Shown piece by piece: positions 16,021-24,001 of a stretch of 64,000 nucleotides of DNA. Source of the DNA: Rugamonas sp045984285. Lineage in GTDB: Bacteria > Pseudomonadota > Gammaproteobacteria > Burkholderiales > Burkholderiaceae_D. Positions within the stretch are counted from its first letter, which is position 1; every line of letters starts with the position of its first letter. The notes under the pieces are model-generated. The model saw only the letters and a list, made by a program, of their open reading frames with translations, was not told where the DNA came from and did not search any database. Position numbers and translations under genes: made by a program. The stretch lies in the NCBI RefSeq assembly GCF_045984285.3, contig NZ_JBJQIK030000009.1, forward strand, positions 62,001 to 126,000. The letters are read 5' to 3'.

Positions 16021-17928
16021 ATGGTTTCAGTCCGACTTCCCGATGGTTCCGTCCGTCAGTTCGACGCACCCCTCACCGTAGCGCAGGTTGCCACCAACAT
16101 CAGCACCAGCCTTGGCAAGGCAGCACTGGCCGGCAAGGTCGACGGCAAAGTGGTCGATACGTCCTACCTGATCGACAAGGACGTGGACCTGGCCATCGTT
16201 ACCGACAAGGATCCGGAAGGCCTGGACGTGATCCGTCACTCCACCGCCCACCTGCTGGCTTACGCGGTGAAGGAGCTGTTCCCGGACGCGCAAGTCACCA
16301 TCGGCCCGGTCATCGAAAACGGCTTCTACTACGACTTCTCCTACAAGCGTCCCTTCACCCCGGACGACCTGCAAGCCATTGAGAAGAAAATGGCCGAGCT
16401 GGCGAAGAAAGACGAGAAAGTCACCCGCAAGGTGCTGCCGCGCGATGAAGCCGTGGCCTACTTCAAATCCATCGGCGAGCATTACAAGGCCGAGATCATC
16501 GCCTCCATTCCGGCCAATGAAGATGTGTCCCTGTACAGCGAAGGCAACTTCACCGACCTGTGCCGCGGCCCGCACGTGCCGTCGACCGGCAAGCTGAAAG
16601 TGTTCAAGCTGATGAAGCTGGCCGGCGCCTACTGGCGCGGCGATTCGAAGAACGAAATGCTGCAGCGGGTCTACGGCACCGCCTGGGCGAAAAAGGAAGA
16701 GCAGGAACAGTACCTGTTCATGCTGGAAGAAGCGGAAAAGCGCGACCACCGCAAGCTGGGCAAGCAGCTGGACTTCTTCCACTTCCAGGACGAAGCGCCG
16801 GGCCTCGTGTTCTGGCATCCGAAAGGCTGGACCATCTGGCAGCAGGTGGAGCAGTACATGCGCAAGAAGTACCAGGACAACGGCTACCAGGAAGTGAAGG
16901 CGCCGCAGATCCTGGACGCCAGCCTGTGGGGCAAGACCGGCCACTGGGACAACTACCGCGAAAACATGTTCGTGACCGAGTCCGAGAACCGTTCCTACGC
17001 GCTGAAGCCGATGAACTGCCCTGGCCACGTGCAGATCTTCAACAGCGACCTGCGCTCCTACCGCGACCTGCCGCTGCGCTACGGCGAATTCGGCCAGTGC
17101 CACCGCAATGAGCCTTCGGGCGCGCTGCACGGCATCATGCGCGTGCGCGGCTTCACCCAGGACGACGGCCACATCTTCTGCACCCACGAGCAGATCGAGC
17201 CGGAAGTGGTGGCCTTCCACAAGCAGGCCATGGAAGTGTACGAGGACTTCGACTTCACCAATATCGACGTGAAGCTGGCCTTGCGTCCGGACAACCGCAT
17301 CGGCACCGATGAAATCTGGAACGAAGCGGAAGAGGCGCTGCGCCACGGCCTGCGCGCCTGCGGCGTGACCTGGACCGAGCTGCCGGGCGAGGGCGCCTTC
17401 TACGGCCCGAAAATCGAATACCACCTGAAAGATTCGCTGGGCCGTCCATGGCAGGTGGGTACCATGCAGGTGGACTTCTTCATGCCCGAGCGCCTCGGCG
17501 CCGAGTATGTGGCGGTCGACAACACCCGCAAAACCCCGGTCATGCTGCACCGTGCCATCGTCGGCTCGCTGGAGCGCTTCATCGGCATCCTGATCGAAAA
17601 CTACGCCGGCGCGCTGCCGATGTGGCTGGCGCCGGTGCAAGTTGCCATCTTGAATATCTCGGATGCCCAGGCGGAATATGCGAAAGACCTTGAGCAAAAG
17701 CTGAGGAAGCTCGGGTTCCGCGTCACCGCTGATTTGCGCAACGAGAAGATAACGTATAAAATACGTGAACATTCCGTGCAAAAATTGCCATATATCCTAG
17801 TGATTGGCGATAAGGAACGGGATGCCAACACCGTGGCCGTGCGCGCGCGGGGCAATGTCGATCTGGGCGTCATGTCGATCGATGCCCTGGTGGAACGACT
17901 CCAGTCGGATGTCGCTTCCAAAGCCTGA
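16021..17928 (+). CDS. thrS: Threonyl-tRNA synthetase
   Basis: A 635-residue class II synthetase of usual length. Order: TGS domain (about 1-62), editing domain (about 65-220, with HSTAHLLAYAVKELF and the Cys-containing LCRGPHVPSTG), catalytic core with MNCPGHVQIF (zinc Cys), motif 2 region FGQCHRNEPSGALHG and motif 3 with MLHRAIVGSLERF, then the anticodon-binding domain ending DALVERLQSD. Two adjacent ATG codons exist. The second (16021) is preferred because GGAG at 16011-16014 is 6 bp upstream. It heads the thrS-infC translation cluster. Confidence 0.96.
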   Translation: MVSVRLPDGSVRQFDAPLTVAQVATNISTSLGKAALAGKVDGKVVDTSYLIDKDVDLAIVTDKDPEGLDVIRHSTAHLLAYAVKELFPDAQVTIGPVIENGFYYDFSYKRPFTPDDLQAIEKKMAELAKKDEKVTRKVLPRDEAVAYFKSIGEHYKAEIIASIPANEDVSLYSEGNFTDLCRGPHVPSTGKLKVFKLMKLAGAYWRGDSKNEMLQRVYGTAWAKKEEQEQYLFMLEEAEKRDHRKLGKQLDFFHFQDEAPGLVFWHPKGWTIWQQVEQYMRKKYQDNGYQEVKAPQILDASLWGKTGHWDNYRENMFVTESENRSYALKPMNCPGHVQIFNSDLRSYRDLPLRYGEFGQCHRNEPSGALHGIMRVRGFTQDDGHIFCTHEQIEPEVVAFHKQAMEVYEDFDFTNIDVKLALRPDNRIGTDEIWNEAEEALRHGLRACGVTWTELPGEGAFYGPKIEYHLKDSLGRPWQVGTMQVDFFMPERLGAEYVAVDNTRKTPVMLHRAIVGSLERFIGILIENYAGALPMWLAPVQVAILNISDAQAEYAKDLEQKLRKLGFRVTADLRNEKITYKIREHSVQKLPYILVIGDKERDANTVAVRARGNVDLGVMSIDALVERLQSDVASKA

Positions 17929-17976
17929 CGGAAACCCGTCTTACCGGCCGCTCAATCATTTTTAAAGGAAACTGCA

Positions 17977-18498
17977 ATAGCTACTGACAAGTCGCATCGC
18001 ATCAATGGCGAAATCACTGCACCGGAAATGCGTTTGACCGGTGTGAACAATGAGCCGCTGGGCATCGTGAGCCTGGCCGAAGCCTTCCGCCTGGCGGAAG
18101 AGGCGAACGTTGATCTGGTGGAAATCGCACCGACCGCCGTGCCGCCGGTCTGCCGTCTGATGGACTACGGCAAGTTCAAGTATTCGGAACAGAAAAAGGC
18201 GCACGAAGCCAAATTGAAGCAGAAGGTGATCTCGGTCAAGGAAGTCAAATTCCGTCCGGGTACCGATGATGGCGACTACAACATCAAGCTGCGCAATCTG
18301 ACCAAGTTCCTGGAAGACGGTGACAAGACCAAGATCACGCTGCGTTTCCGCGGCCGTGAAATGGCCCACCAGGACATCGGCATGCGCATGCTGGAGCGTC
18401 TGAAAGCCGACCTGGAGCCATTCGGCCAGGTCGAGCAGTTCCCCAAGATGGAAGGCCGCCAGATGATCATGGTGCTGGCGCCGAAGAAGAAAAAGTAA
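17977..18498 (+). CDS. infC: Translation initiation factor IF-3, AUA start
   Basis: A 173-residue IF-3 that keeps 30S subunits free and checks start codons. Homology runs upstream of the first ATG: the frame reads IATDKSHRINGEITAPEMRL back to an ATA at 17977-17979, 7 bp after AAAGGA. So the gene starts at a rare AUA, in line with the non-standard start used for IF-3 autocontrol in many bacteria. The N-domain has NNEPLGIVSLAEAFRLAEE and VPPVCRLMDYGKFKY; the C-domain has KEVKFRPGTDDGDYNIK and ends KKKK. A terminator follows directly and rpmI is about 10 kb away. Confidence 0.95.
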   Translation: MATDKSHRINGEITAPEMRLTGVNNEPLGIVSLAEAFRLAEEANVDLVEIAPTAVPPVCRLMDYGKFKYSEQKKAHEAKLKQKVISVKEVKFRPGTDDGDYNIKLRNLTKFLEDGDKTKITLRFRGREMAHQDIGMRMLERLKADLEPFGQVEQFPKMEGRQMIMVLAPKKKK

Positions 18499-18515
18499 TC
18501 TTCGCCGTCATCGCA

Positions 18516-18546
18516 GAAAAAGCCAACCTTTACGGTTGGCTTTTTC
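18516..18546 (+). terminator. Intrinsic terminator after infC
   Basis: AGCCAACC / GGTTGGCT stem with a 5-nt loop, A-run before and T-run after, 22 bp past the infC stop. It separates thrS-infC from the accessory block that follows. Confidence 0.85.
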
Positions 18547-18744
18547 TTTTTGCGCGCGATGCAACAGGGTGAGATGGGACCTGGACCGGGTGGGATTTGA
18601 CCCGGTTCAGGCGGCTCTTCCCCCTGTATACGCAGCCGTGCCCAATGGTATGGAATTTGCGTCAGCCGCCACTGGAAGGTGGGCACGGAAGCGTGTCCAC
18701 TTGATTCCATTCCTGTTCAAGCTTCATTGGCAAGGAGGGTGGCG

Positions 18745-19233
18745 ATGGCCAGTTACAAGCAAAGATACAATCAATTCCAGGCAGATGTGGATGCACACCT
18801 GGGCAGGCCGCTTGGCCGGGTGGGGAAAATCAAGGCGTTCTTCGGATCCTTCTCCGACGCGCGCAAGGCGGCAATCGATCACGTTGTTGCCGAGCATTTA
18901 TACCAGCCGATCAACATCATCGGGACCACAAGCCAGCCGGGGCAGCGGCCGACGGTCTACTACCGCCGTCCCAGCGGCACTTTCGGGCACATCACGCAAG
19001 AGCATGACATTGCCGAGAACGTGGGGCGGATGAAGGCGCGGAAAACGAGCGACTACACAATCGGCAATACCGGGGTGGGTGGCGCAATGGAGGAATCTGC
19101 GCCGTCGATAGGGTTTTATCACCCATCCCGCAATCCCTTGAGGAACTTTGCCGACCTCACGCTGCCCGAACGCCACGCTGCCGAACAGGTGCATCTTACT
19201 TTTTCGGCGTTCAAAGATGATGATTACGCCTAG
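18745..19233 (+). CDS. Hypothetical protein
   Basis: A 162-residue protein with no family I recognise. The start at MASYKQRY is supported by AAGGAGGG 5-7 bp upstream. It has no signal peptide or membrane segment and is basic and His/Gly-containing, with YYRRPSGTFGHITQEHDIAENVG in the middle and an acidic end (FSAFKDDDYA). It is the first gene of the block lying between infC and rpmI. The good ribosome site and coding-like composition support a real gene. Confidence 0.6.
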   Translation: MASYKQRYNQFQADVDAHLGRPLGRVGKIKAFFGSFSDARKAAIDHVVAEHLYQPINIIGTTSQPGQRPTVYYRRPSGTFGHITQEHDIAENVGRMKARKTSDYTIGNTGVGGAMEESAPSIGFYHPSRNPLRNFADLTLPERHAAEQVHLTFSAFKDDDYA

Positions 19234-19311
19234 GCCGGTTTCAGGCGGCTGATGGTGCTGCTCTTTCCTTGGCCCGCCTGCGGGAGCAAGCGGGCTGACA
19301 CTTTGCCCGCT

Positions 19312-20376
19312 TTATGGGCGTGCCGCCGGCTGGCCGAGGCGTTCCACCATCGCCATCACCGCCGCCATCTGCGGCGCAGCACGCGTGTGGAAGGTGGGGT
19401 GCTGCGGATCGTCGCCGGAATAACCCCAGAAGTCCCAGCAGCCGAGCGGATTGGCGGGAACGCCCTGCGAAGGATGCACTTGCGGATAAAGAACGATGAG
19501 CGCGTTCCTGTCGGCGAATTCGTTATAGCCGGTGCGGCCATAAAATGCCGGGCCCACCATGCTGGCGCCTTGCCGGCAACCGTGGAAGGCCACATGCACC
19601 GCGCAGTTGCCGTTGCGGCAGGCCTGCGGGATGTAGGCGTAGCCGGTGGCGTCCATGCTGCTGTGCGTACCGCGGATGAATTCCCGCTGGTCGAACTGAA
19701 TCAGCTCGCCGCCCAGGGCGCCCTGCGCGGCGGGAGCCTGCTTGTCCGGATAGATATGCCGAAGCAGCTCCTGTGACTGGTTGAAGCCGCAGTTGTTGAT
19801 GAAGGGGTACGTGGTCGCATCGCAGGGCGCGCTATCCGGATTCGCAGTGATGAAGCCGTGACCGGCGTCCGGGCTTTTGTGATAGCGCAGCTGGCCGGCA
19901 GGCGCGCCCGCCAGCAGGTAGAACTGCTGCACAGCATCCACGACCACCGGCCTCACAGTGCTGTCTTTCGCCCCGCTGAACAGGTAGACACGCTGGCGCG
20001 CCAGCTGCGCCACCGGATCGATCAGGCCTTGCTGCGCGAACGCCGCGGCATTGCGGAAGGAAGTCTTGCCGTCCGCTGCCACGGCGGCCGATACGGGCGC
20101 CATGCAGGTCGTGACTGCGGTTTGAAGAAGCGATGCCTGCGGATAGCTGCCGGCGCAGTAGTAAGGGCCGCCCGCGATCACGCCCACGCCCATGATGCGG
20201 CTGGAATAGGCCGTCGCCACCTGCGCAGCCATGAAGCCGCCCGACGAGACGCCCGATACGGACGTCTGCGCAAGGTTGGCGCCCAATGAGGGAAGCGGCT
20301 GCGCCGGCTGCTGTGCCAGAGCGGAGCCGCCCATCATCGCTGCGCACAATGTTATGAACCGTAGTGTTTCTCTCAT
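19312..20376 (-). CDS. Extracellular short-chain PHA (PHB) depolymerase, type 2 catalytic domain
   Basis: A 354-residue secreted esterase. The signal peptide ends near residue 21 (SALAQ). The order of catalytic elements is that of type 2 depolymerases: lipase box GVSSG with Ser44 near the N-terminus, Asp138 (GAKDSTV), His173 (DAGHGF), and the oxyanion-hole His265 (FHGC) last. The enzyme hydrolyses poly(3-hydroxybutyrate) released in the environment. No separate C-terminal substrate-binding domain is seen, so it may prefer amorphous polymer or oligomers. The product fits bdhA and scoAB elsewhere in the window. Confidence 0.85.
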   Translation of the reverse strand: MRETLRFITLCAAMMGGSALAQQPAQPLPSLGANLAQTSVSGVSSGGFMAAQVATAYSSRIMGVGVIAGGPYYCAGSYPQASLLQTAVTTCMAPVSAAVAADGKTSFRNAAAFAQQGLIDPVAQLARQRVYLFSGAKDSTVRPVVVDAVQQFYLLAGAPAGQLRYHKSPDAGHGFITANPDSAPCDATTYPFINNCGFNQSQELLRHIYPDKQAPAAQGALGGELIQFDQREFIRGTHSSMDATGYAYIPQACRNGNCAVHVAFHGCRQGASMVGPAFYGRTGYNEFADRNALIVLYPQVHPSQGVPANPLGCWDFWGYSGDDPQHPTFHTRAAPQMAAVMAMVERLGQPAARP

Positions 20377-20401
20377 CCTGTCATCTCTCTGGTTAATTTC
20401 T

Positions 20402-21007
20402 TTATTGGCGCCGCGCGATCCACACCGTCGCACCGCCGCACGCCGCGTCATCAACTGCAAGCTTTACTACCTCGAACCTGTTCGCCTCCAGCAAGCTCCG
20501 GTACTCCCGCAGATCGAGTGCGGCATGGTAAAGCATCGCGCCGCCATTATCGCTCCACGTCTCCCCATACTCGCTGCCCGACGTGAACATCAGCACCCCG
20601 CCCGGATTCAGCAGGCGCGCCAGTGCTGCGAACATCGCCCGCTGGTCCTCATGCTGCAGGTGAAACAGGCTATGCCACAGGATCGCAGCATCATAGGTTT
20701 CGTCCAGCGCCAGTTCCCGCATATCGCCGACCATGAGCCTCGCCTCAGGAAAGCGCCCGGCCGCAATCGATATCATCGCCGCGCTGGCATCCACGCCCGT
20801 CACCCGGAACTGCCGCTCCACGAGAAAGCGCAGAATCGGCTCCCCGGTGCCGCAGCCCACGTCGAGCACCGACGCGCCGCGCTTCAGCATCTGCACCAGC
20901 AAGTCCAGATAAGGCTTCTCGATCAGCTCGCGTGTCCGCGTCCTGTCAAACCAGTCCGCAATGCCGTCATAAACGGCCACGTTGGATGGAGGGTGTGGGT
21001 ATGCCAA
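20402..21007 (-). CDS. Class I SAM-dependent methyltransferase
   Basis: A 201-residue class I methyltransferase. Motif I is VLDVGCGTGEPI, followed by VTGVDAS, LMVGDMREL (motif II region) and LLNPGGVLMFTSG (motif III). The substrate is unknown. The upstream end of the frame begins with TTG at 21007. The only other plausible start is a GTG nine codons later, so the start is uncertain. The first of the phased GTCTAA motifs lies 13 bp upstream, so this gene is one of two likely targets of that array. Confidence 0.8.
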   Translation of the reverse strand: MAYPHPPSNVAVYDGIADWFDRTRTRELIEKPYLDLLVQMLKRGASVLDVGCGTGEPILRFLVERQFRVTGVDASAAMISIAAGRFPEARLMVGDMRELALDETYDAAILWHSLFHLQHEDQRAMFAALARLLNPGGVLMFTSGSEYGETWSDNGGAMLYHAALDLREYRSLLEANRFEVVKLAVDDAACGGATVWIARRQ

Positions 21008-21019
21008 ATGTCGCCCCGG

Positions 21020-21147
21020 TCTAATTCAATCTAATTTCTGCTGTTCCGTTCTAAACAGTTCTAAATCTACACTGCCGCTGTCTAAAACGGTCCAATAATT
21101 CATCGCGAAAGTCTAATCCAGTCTAACTTTTCAGGGAAAAAGTCTAA
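21020..21147. promoter_or_regulatory. Helically phased array of eight TCTAA motifs, candidate regulator binding region
   Basis: TCTAA begins at 21020, 21030, 21050, 21060, 21081, 21112, 21122 and 21143, mostly as GTCTAA. A ninth near-copy, TCCAA, begins at 21091, and an inverted TTAGA lies at 21181. Offsets from the first are 0, 10, 30, 40, 61, (71), 92, 102 and 123 bp, close to whole multiples of 10.25 bp, so all copies face the same side of the helix. The array fills the gap between the divergent methyltransferase and membrane-protein genes, near a LytTR response-regulator gene. Confidence 0.7.
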
Positions 21148-21223
21148 GCCGCACTGCGTTCTCGTTCCCGCTCTTAAGTTTTAGACCCTTTTTGAGCTGT
21201 GGTCTCAGTGCTATTCTCGGCTG

Positions 21224-21964
21224 ATGAACCAAACCCGAACCCGTTCCCGCCTTTTCACCCGCGCAAGCGCAGTCGAAAGCATGCGTGTCCGCCTGACGCG
21301 GGAGGGCTTCCCGCGCGTCCAGATGTTTATCCTGGTAGCGCTGACCGGCCTCGCAGGTTTCGGCGCATCGGCCGCAATGCTCGGTGCCGGAATCGATTCG
21401 ATGGCCATGCGCTACACGCTGGCGATGGGCGTTGCGTATATCGTGTTCTTCATGCTCCTGTGGCTCTGGTTACGCACCAGTGCAGCCGACTACATAGACA
21501 TGATTCCGATCGGCAGCGGCAATACCACGGAAGATGCTGCCGGTATCGCCGGCGGAGGCGGAAGCTTCGACGGCGGCGGCGCCAGCGCCAATTTCGATAC
21601 CGACAGCAGCCGCAGCGCCCTCGAAGCTGTCGCAGAGAATCCGCTTGAAGCCGTTGCGAGCGCGGACGAGGGCGCCATTCCCCTGGCCGTCATTCTGCTC
21701 GCCCTTGGCATTGCGCTGTCATCCCTGTTTGTGATCTGGTCAGCGCCTGTGCTCTTTGCCGAAATCGCGGTGGACGCCTTGCTGGCTGCCGGCTTGTACC
21801 GGCGGCTTCGCCTGCTGGAGCCGCAGCACTGGATGCGCGCCGCCTTGAGGCGCACCATCCTTTCCTTCGTCCTCACCACGCTGGCGGTCAGCGCCGCGGG
21901 CTTCGGCATGCAGGCCTACGCTCCCGAAGCCCGGTCCCTGGGCGAAGTGCTCGCAAGCCGCTGA
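21224..21964 (+). CDS. Predicted inner-membrane protein of unknown function
   Basis: A 246-residue protein with about four hydrophobic segments, near residues 35-58, 65-88, 150-180 and 210-228. A Gly/Ser/Asp-rich linker lies between the second and third (GGGGSFDGGGASANFD). The N-terminus is Arg-rich. I recognise no domain. It follows the phased TCTAA array and meets the LytTR regulator gene convergently 7 bp away. The linker resembles flexible tethers in uncharacterised proteobacterial membrane proteins; function unknown. Confidence 0.7.
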   Translation: MNQTRTRSRLFTRASAVESMRVRLTREGFPRVQMFILVALTGLAGFGASAAMLGAGIDSMAMRYTLAMGVAYIVFFMLLWLWLRTSAADYIDMIPIGSGNTTEDAAGIAGGGGSFDGGGASANFDTDSSRSALEAVAENPLEAVASADEGAIPLAVILLALGIALSSLFVIWSAPVLFAEIAVDALLAAGLYRRLRLLEPQHWMRAALRRTILSFVLTTLAVSAAGFGMQAYAPEARSLGEVLASR

Positions 21965-21971
21965 ACGGCGC

Positions 21972-22727
21972 TCACTGCATGCAGGCTTTCACAGCGCCCA
22001 CGTGCCGTTCGCTCACTCTTACAATGCTGCCGCAGCGCAGGGTAAGCCGGTAGTAACCGTCATGATCGACCGCCAGGCTGCCGATCTGGTCGCGCCTCAC
22101 AATGGTTCCCCGGTGCACCCGCAAGTACGCTTCCGTGCCGAGCAGGGACTCAAGATGCCCCAGCGTCACCCGGTGCAGTACCGAACGTGTGGCCAGGTGC
22201 AGATCGACGTAGTTGCCGGCCGACTCCGCCCACAATATATCTGCCGCCGGAATCTGTTCAATGCGCCCGATCGAGCGCACATTCAGGTGCGTGGCGTGCT
22301 TCGCTTCGCCGCTGCGCAGGAAATCGCGCAGGGCAGCACCATATGCCTCCCGCTGGCGCAGTTGCAGCATGCGCCGTGCCCGTTCCACCGCCTGCGCCAG
22401 CCGTTCATCGTTCAAGGGCTTGAGCAGGTAGTCAAGCGCGTGCACCTCGAATGCATCGACAGCGTGGCCGCTGTGCGATGTAAAGAAAACGATCAGCGGC
22501 GGCTCGCGCATGCGGCTGAGATCGCGCGCCAGTGCCAGCCCGGATTCGCCGGGCATGTGGATGTCCAGGAAAATGAGATCCGGCTCGCTGCTCGCCAAGG
22601 CCGTGCGGGCCGCGTTGGCGCTGCCGCATTCGGCCACCAGCGTCCAGTCGGCATGCGCCGCCATCGCCAGCCGCAGGTTCTCCCGCCCAAGCTCCTCGTC
22701 ATCGACAATCATGTAAGGCACAGGCAT
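21972..22727 (-). CDS. LytTR-family response regulator
   Basis: A 251-residue regulator. The receiver domain has the acidic pair in VDDEE and phospho-acceptor Asp55 in IFLDIHMPG. The C-terminal LytTR DNA-binding domain (about 150-248) has DILWAESAGNYVDLH, YLRVHRGTIVRRDQI and SERHVG. The start at MPVPYMIV is chosen because it sits 4 bp after the kinase stop and begins the receiver fold. It is co-transcribed with the upstream LytS/YehU-type kinase. LytTR proteins bind short repeated elements, which makes the nearby TCTAA array a candidate target (inference). Confidence 0.92.
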   Translation of the reverse strand: MPVPYMIVDDEELGRENLRLAMAAHADWTLVAECGSANAARTALASSEPDLIFLDIHMPGESGLALARDLSRMREPPLIVFFTSHSGHAVDAFEVHALDYLLKPLNDERLAQAVERARRMLQLRQREAYGAALRDFLRSGEAKHATHLNVRSIGRIEQIPAADILWAESAGNYVDLHLATRSVLHRVTLGHLESLLGTEAYLRVHRGTIVRRDQIGSLAVDHDGYYRLTLRCGSIVRVSERHVGAVKACMQ

Positions 22728-22731
22728 GGCG

Positions 22732-23856
22732 CTAATCCGCTTCGGCCAGCGGCAGGCGAACCTCGACCACGAAGCGTTCGCCATGCCGTTCAGCCTGCAG
22801 CGTCGCGGCCGGGTTCATGAGCCGCAAGCGCTCGCGGGTGTTGGCGAGACCAAGTCCGGCGCCCGGGTTCGGCGAAATGTTGGCGCTGGCCGCATTCGAT
22901 ACCCTGATAAGCATCGTATCGCCATCCTGCGTGAAGCTCAGGCCAATTTCGCTTGGTCCATCATGGCAATCGAGATCATGGCGCAGCGCATTTTCGATCA
23001 GCGGCTGCAGCAGCAGCGGCACGCACGCCAGCTGGTGCAGACGCTCAAGGTCGCCCTGCACATGCACCTGCAGCCGTTCCCCGTAGCGCAGGCGCTGCAG
23101 GTCCAGGTAGTCGCGTACGAACTGCAATTCTTCAGCGAGCGTTGTTGTCGTGCCAATTCCCGCTGACAGCGCATAGCGCAGCAGGTCGCTCAATTTGCCA
23201 ATGCCGCTCAGCGCCACCGCCGTGTCGCCCCGGCGAACCAGTGCACTGATCGCGTTCAGCGCATTGAACAGGAAGTGCGGTTCCAGTTGCCCCCGGAGCG
23301 CCAGCATGCGCTGCTCTTCGAGCGCCAGCCGCAGGTTGAGCAGGTCGGTCTGGCTGCGCTGCCACGCCAGCTCGCGCGCAATCGCCTGCCGCCAGAAGTG
23401 CATGGCCAGCACGGCCGCGAAGGTGCCGGTGCTGGAGAACCACCCCACCAGCAGCATGCGGTGGAACACGCTCCAGATATCGTGGAAGACGCCGGGCTCC
23501 AGATAGCCGCGCAGCCATGCCATATAGATCCACTGCGCCGGCTGGAACACGAGCACCAGCCCGGCAAACAAGGCAACCACATGGCGCGGCCTGGCGATGA
23601 GGGCCGGCCGGTAGGAGAGCAGGGCGCTCAGGACGGTGGCCAGCACCATGAGAGGGACGGCATATTCGATGAACCACGTTGTCAGGAGTGCGCTGTATTG
23701 GCTCTCCGCGCCGGCCCTCAGGTTGTCACTGTAGGTCTGCAGGGCGCCCAGCGCGCTGATCGTCCCCCACAGCAGCATGCTCAGGAAGGCGGACTTGATC
23801 GTAAACCGGGTTTTGGTAAAGGGAAGGGCAGGCGGGGCTGCATCCAGTGTCGTCAT
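22732..23856 (-). CDS. LytS/YehU-type sensor histidine kinase
   Basis: A 374-residue inner-membrane kinase. About four hydrophobic segments occupy residues 20-170 with no large periplasmic domain. Then come the His_kinase box QLEPHFLFNALNAI (phospho-acceptor His), a YALSAG segment and a HATPase domain with PLLLQPLIENALRH and GAGLGLANTRERL. The architecture pairs with LytTR regulators, and the partner gene follows after 4 bp. The signal is unknown. The small membrane domain suggests a membrane-soluble or physical cue. Confidence 0.92.
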   Translation of the reverse strand: MTTLDAAPPALPFTKTRFTIKSAFLSMLLWGTISALGALQTYSDNLRAGAESQYSALLTTWFIEYAVPLMVLATVLSALLSYRPALIARPRHVVALFAGLVLVFQPAQWIYMAWLRGYLEPGVFHDIWSVFHRMLLVGWFSSTGTFAAVLAMHFWRQAIARELAWQRSQTDLLNLRLALEEQRMLALRGQLEPHFLFNALNAISALVRRGDTAVALSGIGKLSDLLRYALSAGIGTTTTLAEELQFVRDYLDLQRLRYGERLQVHVQGDLERLHQLACVPLLLQPLIENALRHDLDCHDGPSEIGLSFTQDGDTMLIRVSNAASANISPNPGAGLGLANTRERLRLMNPAATLQAERHGERFVVEVRLPLAEAD

Positions 23857-24001
23857 GCCAAAAGTATAGCAGCGCGCCCATCGGCAAAAAACGGCCGCGC
23901 GGCGCCTTCATCCCACGGAAGCGGAGTTTGGTCACAAAACTGCTGGCAGCCTGCGCGCGGCGTTGCAAGATTCGCCTGGTTCAACCACCCACACGAAAGC
24001 C

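Noticed and set aside
18516..18546. Shared hairpin with the flagellin terminator (2477-2505) as a repeat family
   Set aside because: Both contain AGCCAACC/GGTTGGCT, but loops and flanks differ and each sits at a gene end with a T-run; ordinary terminators suffice.
21008..21190. TCTAA cluster as a CRISPR array or iteron origin
   Set aside because: Motifs are only 5-6 bp, with spacers of 5-26 bp and no replication or Cas gene nearby; a phased regulator site fits better.
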